Below are positions 34,141 to 43,935 of a stretch of 64,000 nt of DNA, in pieces. The position numbers were made by a program, and so were the translations under genes. Source of the stretch: Taudactylus pleione (taxonomy: Eukaryota > Chordata > Amphibia > Anura > Myobatrachidae); NCBI GenBank assembly GCA_031769625.1, contig JAUIMM010000088.1, positions 5,781,501 to 5,845,500 of the forward strand. The letters run 5' to 3'. Numbering within the stretch: the stretch's first letter is position 1; each line of letters opens with the position of its first letter. The notes under the pieces were generated by a model. It was not told the DNA's origin. It saw only the letters and a program-made list of their open reading frames with translations, and made no database searches.

Positions 34141-34849
34141 TATTTGGGGCTGTATTCAATTAGTTTTGCACCCGCGATACCTTACCGATTGAAGCTCTTT
34201 TCGCCTACTTCACGTATCTTGTATGCAAAAATTTGCTGTATTCAATTCCAAAGGAGGGGAAAACGTGTCCAGGAGAAACTCAAACATGTGAAAAGTGCTG
34301 TCAGTTTTGGGGAAATCAGCCTGACACCCCCCAAAAGATGCACTAACATTGAGGATCAGTATAGATGTCACCGATTAGACCCCCTGGAGCTATTTGGAGT
34401 ACTTAAGTGCTTTCAATTGCCTCTATATAGCGTCTTTGCATAAGTAGTGAAGAATAGCGTTTAGCAATTTTTCTTTGAGGAAATAACTATTCCCAGCAAA
34501 TTTGGGGTACTTGAAAATGCTTGCAAGCATGGTTAAAAATTGTATAAAGTAAGGTCTTAAAAAGCATTAAAAACGCACCTTCAGCAAGCACCTGCAATCA
34601 AAAAACACCTCCCCCATACTTGTAGACCCCCCAAAGTCTATTTTGCTAGTTTTAAAATTTGTACCCCAACTTTGAACTTTTTGGCCTCCTTTTTCAAAGT
34701 AATTTTTGGGGGTGTTCTTTTTTTTTTGCATTTTTTTGACGCACTTATCCTTTGGGAGGCTGTCACAGGATCAGCCCCGTTAGCACAGTTGCTATATAAC
34801 AAACATAGAAATCAAATGGCTTCCAATTACACCTGATATATTTTGTTGA
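34141..34849. other. No gene seen; unclassified repeat-like sequence
   Basis: GGGGCTGTATTCAATTAG at 34145 and GCTGTATTCAATTCC at 34230 suggest an interspersed repeat, but its ends could not be defined. Confidence 0.35.
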
Positions 34850-36170
34850 CATTAATCTTATCGACACTCACTATGCCTATATGAGAATGTCGACACGCTT
34901 GGAATGTCGACATTGACCACATCGTCATGTATCATGTTGACACCGATTAAATGTTGACATGATTACAATATTGATAAAGTGTAGGCATCTGGATGATTTC
35001 CAACCACTCTTGCATTGCTTCTGGCGGTAAGTATGACTAACCTTAACTCTTAAACCCTAACCCTCCCCTAGGGCTCTAATTATTAACATTATTTTTACTA
35101 AAATAAAGTGAAAAAGGGTGTTTTCACACTCTTTTCACATTATTTTAGTTTCACCTAAAGTTACTACAGGGCAATTGGAGTAGAATTCGTAAAATTCTAC
35201 TCCAAGCCCTAAGTATCACTTATTTTTAGTAATCAGATCGCATTTCCCATAATTGTAATGGGAAATGTGATCTGGCCACAGTTACTAAAAATAAATTGTT
35301 AAAAAATACCGGGGAAAGCCCTGTGATAATAACGCCACCTGGCGTTATCCAGGGTCTCCCCCGGTTACCGGACACCTGCTCCGCTCTGACGGGGAGAGCA
35401 GAGCCTGGAGCCTGCCCCAGTGATCAGCTGTGTGGTCTAAACAGACCACACACTGATTCACTGTAAAAAAAAAGTAAAAAAAAACTTACCTGACTCCAGG
35501 GACCGGTGATCAGGGCTCCGGTGATGTTCTCTCTCCGTTCAGCTGGTCTCCCATGCTGCACTGTGGCCCAGTCGTCACATGACAGGGTCCCAGTGTAGTA
35601 TGGGATGTCAGCTGACCGGAGGACATAACTGGAGCCCGAATCATGCAGGTAAGTGTAATTAAGGGAGATGGGAGGTCGCGGGGGGTCTGCGATCGTGGGG
35701 GGTGGGGCTTGGTGACGGGGGCTGGGCTTAGCGCCAGGGGTGGTAGCAGCGGCAGCCGATCGATGCATGCGCGGGGCACTTGTCAATGTATTTTTTTGCG
35801 AAAATACCGTGACTAGTGTGCTGTGGGGATTCGCAGGGACAGAGCTTTCTCGCAAGCTCTGTCCCTGCAAGGGATTTGTAGTAAATCGAATTCACTCGGT
35901 AGCAATGCGAATTCACTCGGTAATATCACACTACAATCTGCATTACCAATGCGGATTGTAGTAAATAGAGCCCCTTGTGCCTAATCCTAACCCAACCCCT
36001 AATGCCTAACCCTCCCCTCCCATAGCCTAACCCTAACCCTTCCCTGCCAGTCCATGCAAAATGTCGACATTACACATTATAAACATGTGCCGACATGTTC
36101 AATGTTGACACTTCACCAATGTGGACGTCATTACTGTCAACATTGTGATGTCGACATTATTACTAATTCC
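34850..36170. mobile_element. MITE rich in TGTCGACAT motifs, split by a nested element
   Basis: Clusters of ATGTCGACA, TGTTGACA and related palindromic motifs at 34855-34980 and 36058-36160, each next to CCTAACCCT-type sequence (35037-35068 and 35973-36045). The two parts appear to be halves of one element interrupted at 35069-35972. A related half occurs at 50345-50520. Confidence 0.5.
35069..35972. mobile_element. Serial-hairpin MITE, GGGCTCTAATTA/AATAGAGCCCC termini
   Basis: The ends GGGCTCTAATTA and TAAATAGAGCCC are imperfect inverted repeats. Consecutive hairpins: GTGAAAA.../TTTTCAC (35109-35139), GGAGTAGAATT/AATTCTACTCC (35178-35204), CAGATC.CATTTCCCAT/ATGGGAAATGTGATCTG (35236-35276), ATAACGCCA/TGGCGTTAT (35329-35348), GTGTGGTCT/AGACCACAC (35429-35451), GGGACAGAGCTT/AAGCTCTGTCCC (35838-35867) and CTACAATC/GATTGTAG (35931-35961). 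Confidence 0.6.
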
Positions 36171-37185
36171 CCTGATAACATGTTCCAATCTTGGGCTGAT
36201 TTGAAGAAGAAAAAACACCACATTGGCCAGTTAGATCTAAATGTAAAGTGCTGAGGAGTATGTTTGTGCAATATAAATAAATGTCAATAAAAGAGGATTC
36301 AGCTGTCCAAAAAATCTGCACATTGCATTTTAGGGGCACAGTCTCCCCAGTGTTTGCTGCACAACATAACATCAGCCTAATTAGTATTCCTTAAGCATAA
36401 ATACATGCAATTAAATCTCTAGCTAGAGGACTACATTTTTGAATTAACAGAAACAATCTGTAGCACATATTTTTTGTGACATATGTGTTTAATCATTTAT
36501 CATGTTACACATATTGTCACTTTCTTCTGTGTTTCCAGATTGATACTTATATTGCATTAATTTGAATTGTTAGTATTCTAACTCAGTCACATATTGGCAT
36601 TGCTCTTTCTACTGTCTTTCCATCCTTCCTGTCCTCTCACTTTATATCTTACTGCATTACAGACAATAAATTCATGTAACACTTTTTATATTTTTATACC
36701 CTCTACCAGAAAAACTCAAGTTATATAATGAATTAACAAAGCAAACCAACCCATGCCATTAGCATACCTGCAAAAAAGGTGCAATGTTTTATTTGTTGGA
36801 CCAAAATTACCAGCACTATTACTAAAATCTGCAGAGAACTCCATATTACTAAACTATGAGTGGAAACCCGTGAATTTCAAACTATAAAATACTGTATGCA
36901 GGTATCATTGATACAATGGTGTCTTTGCGAAGCCATGACTTGTACTGTACATGTGTTGTGACTTTGGAAGGACTCTCTGGGATGTCATACTAACCTCACA
37001 CACTGGGACTTAGCTGGCGAATTCATTAGACCCAGGTTGTCACCTACTGAACCTAATTATCAAGCACACAAATTAGATTTTATCTAAGAAATGGGCAAGC
37101 ATACAAATGAGCCTTTTTGATTTTGCATTTTGTATTTTATTTTTTATACGATCTTCAGAATAACCTTTTAGGAGGGATATACAGT
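36171..37185. other. No gene seen
   Basis: A+T-rich sequence without recognisable repeat ends or coding motifs. Confidence 0.6.
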
Positions 37186-37208
37186 ATATATATATATATA
37201 TATATATA
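37186..37208. repeat. (TA)n microsatellite
   Basis: About 23 bp of TA repeat adjoining the palindrome at 37209. A second tract lies at 37525-37540. Confidence 0.85.
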
Positions 37209-37458
37209 ACGGCAACAGAAGATCAGCGGCACTTGGAGCTTTTGGCAAAAGTTACATTTAATGTGTACCCAAACACATGATACCAACGCTTCGGGGCACT
37301 GCGCCCCTTTGTCAAGGTAAGAACAAGGTAAGATCTGTTCTTACCTTGACAAAGGGGCGCAGTGCCCCGAAACGTTTGTATCATGTGTTTGGGTACACAT
37401 TAAATGTAACTTTTGCCAAAAGCTCCAAGTGCCGCTGATCTTCTGTTGCCGTTACGTT
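37209..37458. mobile_element. ~250-bp palindrome of Penelope-type terminal sequence
   Basis: The left arm AACGGCAACAGAAGATCAGC is complementary to the right end GCTGATCTTCTGTTGCCGTT, and pairing continues to a short centre near 37325. Each arm contains GACAAAGGGGCGCAGTGCCCC and GAAACGTTTG (left arm: CAACGCTTCG), a hammerhead-like core. Pseudo-LTR pairs of Penelope-like elements look like this. There is no coding sequence. Confidence 0.65.
37345..37382 (+). ncRNA. Hammerhead-like motif in the right arm
   Basis: TTGACAA, then stem GGGGC/GCCCC with loop GCAGT, then GAAACG. The stem is perfect, but the first core segment has two mismatches to CUGANGA. Confidence 0.4.
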
Positions 37459-37540
37459 ATTATACAGGAGGCACTGGAGTACATTTGTGAATAGCTCAGC
37501 AGAGTGCCGATCCGTTGGACAAGTATATATATATATATAT

Positions 37541-38089
37541 ATTCCATAGACAAAAAACCTTACGGTTTCACATGTCCTATTAGGGCTACTTCACAAAACC
37601 TATTGATTTTCTGCCACTCAAACTTCAAAAAGCAATGAAATTACAATAATTGATGCTGATGCCTTAATGGATGTGTTCCTTGCGCAATACAGATATGATA
37701 TGCCATCACACCCTGTGGTTAACTGCAGATTCAGCACTCTCGCAGAATGAGATTGCTGTCACTCACAAAATGGTGTAGCTGCTAATTCACAGAATTGTGT
37801 GCTCATTGGAATACACACATGCAGTCTATGCAACTGAGGTTTGAGCAGTTATGTGGCTCCCACATCCAACTCAGTGCCCACAATCTTCCCATTTGATCAC
37901 CAAAACAATCTCACTGGCTTCCAACATCCTTCTCACTGCATACATTTATCTCATTTAGAATACACATTCAGCTCCCTTATTTTTAAAGGGAGTGGCAGAA
38001 AATCAATAGGTTTTGTGAAATTTCAGATCATGCCTAAGTAGCCTTAATGAGACATGTGAAACCGTAAGGTTTTTTGTCTATGGAATATC
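37541..38089. mobile_element. MITE with ~75-100-bp terminal inverted repeats
   Basis: The left end ATTCCATAGACAAAAAACCT and the right end AGGTTTTTTGTCTATGGAAT are inverted. Pairing extends through CTTACGGTTTCACATGTC and CACAAAACCTATTGATTTTC. It is flanked by TA-rich sequence, and the interior is non-coding. Confidence 0.8.
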
Positions 38090-38424
38090 ATAGTTTTTTT
38101 TAAATTTCTTAACTATGAGGGTTTGGATGAGCAAACAGGGCCACCTGCAGGGGAGAAAGGCAACAAAATGGTATAATAATGCAGGTGGAAGATGGGACAG
38201 AACACAGACGGTTGTTTTGGGAGGTGCAGAGTGCAAGACGGCTGTAGGCGTATGGGGTAGCAGCAGCAGCGGACGTGCAGAGCAGTGGCAGTGGTGCAGT
38301 GCAAAGGGGGCATCAGTGGGCAACAGAGGGCTCACTGGTAGTGCGTATGCACCTGAGAAAATCAAATCAATAAGTCACAGATGCACGAATGCAGCAGTGA
38401 GATCCATCTACACATCTGTTAAAA

Positions 38425-39545
38425 ATTGAATGTGTAAAAAAAAAAGGCGTAGCCCTGCCCCCTAGAGGACAACCAGCACCAGGCTTTGGAGCCCCAGTAC
38501 TGGTTGTGCTAAAAACAGGGGAGAAATGACGTGGGGGTCCCATGTATCAAACACAACCAGCACCAGGCTTTTCAGAAGCAGTCCTGGTTGCCAAAATATG
38601 GGGTACAAATGACGTAGGTGGTCCCTCGTATTTAGTGTAACCAGCACAGGGCTCTGAGCCAGTCCTAGTTCTGGAAATACAGGGGGGAAGAATGCGTATG
38701 AAAAAGAGCTTAATGGCCGTCGCCCTCCAGGTGAAGATGCCATAGAAGTCCTGGGGGAGCAGCACCAATGTAAAAGATCTTAAGGCTGCCGCCCCCCAGG
38801 TGAAGGTCCCGCTAAATAAAATATTTAAAAAAACGGTGTCTGTCTGTTTTATTTTTATATTTATTTTGTAGGGGTACTATAGGTACCAGCAGGCCCTTAG
38901 TGCCAGGTCTGCTGGTACTTGTGGTTCTCCAAGTGCCAGTATGCAGGGATGCCTGCTGGGGCCTGTAGTACTACTGTAAAATTCAATATTTATATATTCA
39001 TGTGCACCGCACAACACAAATCAACTTAGCACCCACCGCCCAGGGGTGCTGGGGATAGCCCCGGGCTATCAGCCTGGGCCTGGGGTGCCCTGGAAAGTGG
39101 GACCCCTTTATTGGGGGGTCCCCAACTCCCCAGGGATCCCCAGCTTGGGCTGACTAGTGGTCAGGGGTGATGCTGCAGCTGGAGGGCCCGGTGAAAGGGC
39201 TCCCCTGGCTGTGGCATCACCCCCCCACTAGAAGGAGTCTGGTGCTGGTTCTGGTAAATACAGGGGGACCCTATGCATTTTTTCCCCTTGTATTTCCAGA
39301 ACCAGGATCGGCTCAGAGCCCTGTGCTGGTTGCGCTAAATACAGGGGACCCCTACGACATTTGTCCCCTGTATTTTGGCAGCCAGGACAGGTTCTGAAAA
39401 GCCTGGTGCTGGTTGTGCTTAATACAGGGGACCCCTACATCTTTTGTCCCCTGTATTTAGCACAACTAGTACTAGGGCTCCAAAGCCCGAAGCTGGTTGT
39501 TTTCTGGGGGGCGGGGCCACGCCATTTTGTAAAAAAAATTAAACA
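38425..39545. mobile_element. Long imperfect inverted-repeat element with AACCAG.ACCAGG modules
   Basis: The left half (38460-38830) repeats modules such as AACCAGCACCAGGCTTTG, each followed by about 60 bp. The right half (39225-39520) carries the complements (GGTGCTGGTTGTGCT, ACAGGGGACCCCTAC). The ends AAAAAAGGCGTAGCCCTGCC and GGCGGGGCCACGCCATTTT are inverted too. A fragment of the same type lies at 45690-45960. Confidence 0.55.
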
Positions 39546-40327
39546 CAGAAGCAGGTATGGATCTACCAGATCCGAGCCTGCATTCTGTGTGCTGCTACCT
39601 CCCCTGGGTCCTAACGCCTGCACTACCGCCTCCTGCACTGCCGCCGCACCGCTGCCGCACCACCACCGCTAAAGCCCACTACTGTCCCTGGGTTCTGGCC
39701 GCAGCTGACGCCCACTACCCTTCGCATCTTTCCGCCGGCTCCCGCTACAGCTAACGCCAGCTTCTTTTCCCCAAGCCCACCACCGCTAAAGTTCGCAAAC
39801 GACAGCCATCTTGGTGCACCCAAGTGAAGCCACAGTTATTACACCTGCTGGAGGCTCCTACTGCGGCTGCGCAACAAGTTGAAAAGTCCTATCTCTACAA
39901 TGGCGCATTCTTGAGGTAATAGTTTAAAAACTGTAACTTTCTAATTACCTGAACAACAAAAGCACGTACCCTGACACAATAGCTACCTAATAAAACAAAA
40001 CCCAAGTCCAAATTCCACCCCTACCCTGAGTTATGCCTTCCCAAAAATCCCCCATAGACTATAGCAGAAAAGGGTTCCTAATTGATAAAGTGAGAAAAAA
40101 GTGACAGTTGTCAATTTAGATTACTCCCAAATCCTCATTTTTTATGTTTTTGTCTTGAAATTTGGCAAGCAGCACCGTGCTACAGTTCTACCCGCTCCTA
40201 CCAAATTTCAACTCAGTACCTTCTATAGCTTTTGAGGTGTAGCCCCTTAAACACCCTGCCCCCCCTTCGGAATTCTCTGTGGAGAAATCCATTTTTTTAG
40301 ATGTAGCCTTAATATAAGGGCATGCCC

Positions 40328-40330
<3 letters not shown>
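39546..40330. other. No gene seen
   Basis: 39600-39830 is rich in CCGCC/ACCACCG triplets, giving chance frames. The rest is unremarkable. Confidence 0.5.

Positions 40331-40368
<38 letters not shown>
40331..40368. repeat. (TA)n microsatellite
   Basis: About 38 bp of alternating T and A. Confidence 0.9.
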
Positions 40369-40374
<6 letters not shown>

Positions 40375-40673
40375 TATTCTTGTAGGACATTCAATTGATC
40401 TCAACTGGGGGTTGCCTGCTTAAATGTAGAAAGGGTTGATGTCTATTCAAGGTAATATTTCTATATGTTGCTCAAGCAGCATCCATATAATAAAAGGACA
40501 TTAATAAAGAAACATTGACAGGTTGTGATTTTCTAAACATGATGTACATCACTGATGGGCAATAGGTGGTCCCCGGGCTGCCAGTGCCATGGTGAACCTT
40601 TACCTGCAGCCCCCACCTCTATGCACATGCTCCAATTTATTCCCTGCATCTATACTAATATTATAAGAACATT

Positions 40674-41221
40674 GGGGGTCATTCAGACCCGGTCGTTAGT
40701 GCCGATGCGCTTGGACCGGGTCAACGGCCCCCCACAGAGCATGCGCACGACGGCGCCGGCGCCGTCGTGCGCATGCGTGAGACCCGCTTCGACCGACAGC
40801 ACCGGTCATAGAGGGTCTCGATCCAAAGCGGGCGAGCTGTCGATGTTGATTGACAGCTCGCCCCATTTGGAAGGCGGGCCGGGGGGGTGGCAGCCCAAAC
40901 GGGGGCGTTCCCATGGGAATGCCTACTGTTTGGGGGCGGCCCCACTGACATCACTAGTGATGTCAGTGGAGAGCTTCCGGCTCAGACAGAGCCAGAAGCT
41001 CTCCAGGGCTTATGACAAGGGAGACCCTACCCTAGGGTCTCGTAAGCCCCGATGGTCGCGATGGTCTTGACCATCGCGACCATCACCTTAGGCGGTCGTA
41101 AGGCTGTGGGTGTTAACCCACAGCCTTACCACCGCAAAGGAGGACGTCTTGAAAATTCAAGACGTCCTCCCCTCATTCAGACCGACCGCACGCTCTGTGC
41201 GACCAGCTCTGAATGAGGTCC
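40674..41221. mobile_element. Serial-hairpin MITE, 3-bp TSD (ATT)
   Basis: The ends GGGGGTCATTCAGACC and CTGAATGAGGTCC are inverted, flanked by ATT at 40671-40673 and 41222-41224. It holds a perfect 38-bp palindrome with no loop at 40739-40776 (half-site GCATGCGCACGACGGCGCC). It also has GGCGTTCCCATGGGAA.GCC, CACTGACATCACTAGTGATG and GATGGTCGCGATGGTC with its complement. Confidence 0.85.
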
Positions 41222-41449
41222 ATTGTGTCTGTCTGTTTGTTCCAAGTTGGCACAAAAACTACTGGACTGACTTTTATGAAAACATTGCATTATTTTGCAG
41301 TGGAGACTCCTAGAAATAATTTGCACTTTGTTTCATCTTGATCCATCAAGTTAAAGCTGAGCAATAGCTAAGATTAAATTTATTGACATCATCAATGCAA
41401 GATATAGCTGTTTTATCATGCACGTGGCCAGTTGGGTGTGGGGGGAGAG

Positions 41450-41716
41450 CAGGGCTGGTGCTAGGTTTCTCGGCACCCTAGGCAAAACTGAAGCCTACTG
41501 ACCCCCAGAACACACACACACACACACATTAATACCCACTTTCCAGCCCCTCAGGTGAAAGTGTGAAGGTGGCATCTTTAAAGTTTCACAGCCGCCACCT
41601 ACGTTAAGTACAAAAAGGATACATCTCTCAGAGACATCCTTAATTTTGTGGTGACCCCCCAGATCCCAGCGCTCTAGGCAGCTGCCTAAAGCAGCCTAAT
41701 GGTAGAGCCGGCCCTG
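41450..41716. mobile_element. Non-autonomous hAT MITE, 267 bp
   Basis: The ends CAGGGCTGGTGCTAGG and CCGGCCCTG are inverted. GGGGAGAG flanks both sides (41442-41449 and 41717-41724), a perfect 8-bp duplication. A short (CA)n lies inside at 41513. Confidence 0.85.
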
Positions 41717-42179
41717 GGGGAGAGGTGCTTTGGACCCGCGTTCAATAGGATAGGTTACATAGTAGTCTGTGCACAGTGACATTGGTGTTAGTGGTGGGTA
41801 AAGGGGCTGTTGTATAGCGCTGCTGGTCATGTGGGCCACTCCCACGACAGGGCCTCTATGCAAAGCAATACAACTAGAACACCTCAAATAAAAAAAAAAG
41901 TTGGCAGAAGTGATTTCATCCTGGTGAAGCAACGGGCAACAGTTAGGTCATATGATTGGAGCAGCTGACCTCCACATCACATGACCTCTTTGGCACAATA
42001 TAGGTAGATAACGCAGTGCATGTAATACTGGTCTACAGCTAATATGTTTTGGCAATGAAAGACTCATTTTACTAAGCAAAATAAGTTCAAATAGATTATT
42101 AGTAGGAATGTGCGCTGACCTCCGTGTTTTGATTTTGGTTTTAGATCTATATCTCCTTCGTGTTGTGGATCTGGATTTG

Positions 42180-42383
42180 CCTACCCTCCAACATGACCCG
42201 TTCCATTAGGTACAGAATGCTCTGCTCCTGGACTTACCACCTAATTATTGATTGCAGCCACCTGTGTTGAACTAGGTGATTGATGAGACTGGTGTTTCAC
42301 CTCAGGTGGCTGCAATCATCAATTGAGAAGGAAGTCCAGAAGCAGAGCATTTTGTACCTAATGGAACGGGTCATGTTGGACGG
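42180..42383. mobile_element. Foldback MITE with 10-bp target duplication
   Basis: About 50-bp arms, CCTCCAACATGACCCGTTCC to GCTCTGCTCCTGGACTT and complements, around a ~90-bp centre. TCTGGATTTG occurs directly on both sides (42170-42179 and 42384-42393). The interrupted hAT sequence has this motif once in the complete copy, in slightly different form, so the duplication is real. Long inverted repeats with a 9-11-bp duplication suggest a Mutator-like origin. Confidence 0.7.
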
Positions 42384-43166
42384 TCTGGATTTGGTTTTGG
42401 CAAAACCATCCTTGAGTGTTTTGGTTTTGGATCTGTATTTTTTCTAAAAAATCATAAAAACAACTAAAATCACATAATTTGGGCCTGTTTTTGTTCCTAC
42501 ATTATTACTAACCTCAATAACATTAATTTCCAATAGTTTCCAGTCAATTTTGACCACCTCACAATATTGTTTTCATCCAGTTTTGGCCCATCATTTACAC
42601 AGAGCTACCTAATTGACTAAGCTAAGTGGCAGCAGTGGGCGGCACAAACACGTGGGGCATGCAGGAGATGCTGTCTGTGGCAGCACACAAAATGGAAGCT
42701 TTGAACAGGTAGGGGCAGAGGGATTTTTAAACTCTGGTACTAAACATCTATTATCATTGTGCTTCTGGGATTATGGATGGTAAGGCTGGGAGGGGAGGAG
42801 AGAGAACATCTCCAGATACCATCACATAATAGCCTTTCCATTTGGTGTTTGAGTTGCAGCTGACCAAACATGGCTTTTATGATCATGGAAAGCCAAGCCC
42901 AGCAGGTTGGTATCTACAAATCAAGGGTGAAAATGGCATAAGAGTATTTTGCAAGTATACCTATTTGTGATTTTAGTTGAAATAAATACATTATGAAACT
43001 ATAAAAAAAGGTAAGCGTCAGAGCAGCAGCACAAAAGCACGACAGTTTAAATAAATATAAGACATCTATTAAACGTTTGCAACACAGCAGTGGCAGACAG
43101 GATGGAAGTTTAATAAACTATAATATAATTAAAAATGTCAGGCAGCAATGCCCCAAACAGCACATA

Positions 43167-43715
43167 GGCCCTCATTCAGAGCCGTACGCTCTGAGCAGAG
43201 CGCACGCTCTGAATGAGGGCCGGCCTCCATTTTCATGGAGCATCCTCCTGGACGCTCGTATAGCTGTGGGTCACCACCCACAGGCTATACGAGCGTGCAT
43301 TGTGATGGTCGCGATGGTCGAGACCATCGCGACCATCGAATTTGCGAGCCGGAGCCTGCGGCTGAGGTTTTCAACCGCAAGCTCCGGAGTGATTTTGGCT
43401 CTATCAGAGCCAAAATCACTCCCACTGACATCACTAGTGATGTCAGTGGGCCGGCTTCTGACGGGAGGCGTTCCCGTGGGAACGCCCCCGTCAGGGAGGC
43501 ACGCCCCCGGCACGCCCACCAAAGGGGGCGTGCTGTCAATCAACATTGACAGCACGCCCCCTTTGATCGGACACAACGAGCGAAGGACTTTCCTTCGCTC
43601 GTCGCGTCTGGCGCATGCGCACGACGGAGCTCCCTCCGTCGTGCGCATGCTCAGTCCATAACATCGACCGACTTGCGAGCGGACAGCCGCTCGCGAGTGG
43701 GTCTGAATCAGGCCC
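43167..43715. mobile_element. Serial-hairpin MITE, 3-bp TSD (ATA), 12 consecutive hairpins
   Basis: The ends GGCCCTCATTCAGAGC and CTGAATCAGGCCC are inverted, flanked by ATA at 43164-43166 and 43716-43718. Hairpins by position: 43167-43221, 43225-43240, 43252-43295, 43304-43337, 43349-43386, 43388-43420, 43421-43450, 43458-43494, 43521-43565, 43577-43602, 43612-43650 and 43675-43694. It is inserted into the 3' flank of hAT copy 3. Confidence 0.9.
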
Positions 43716-43935
43716 ATAATGCAAAGATAAGAGGTGCAAGATGGAATTGTCCTTGGGCCCTTCCACCCAGCCTTATGTTGTTTATAGGACATGCAAAGTT
43801 TAACAAACCAATCACTTCAGCGACAGAGACTGCCAATTATGGCTGTAGCGATTGGTTTGTTTGGGGCCCCACAAAACAAGCTACCAATGGGCGGCTGACA
43901 TTGCGGGCAATGATCTCTCTGTGCACAAACTAGCT

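Noticed and set aside
35424..35961. Frames of up to 148 codons on both strands
   Set aside because: They fall within a foldback MITE and have no domain; hairpin arms create mirrored open frames.
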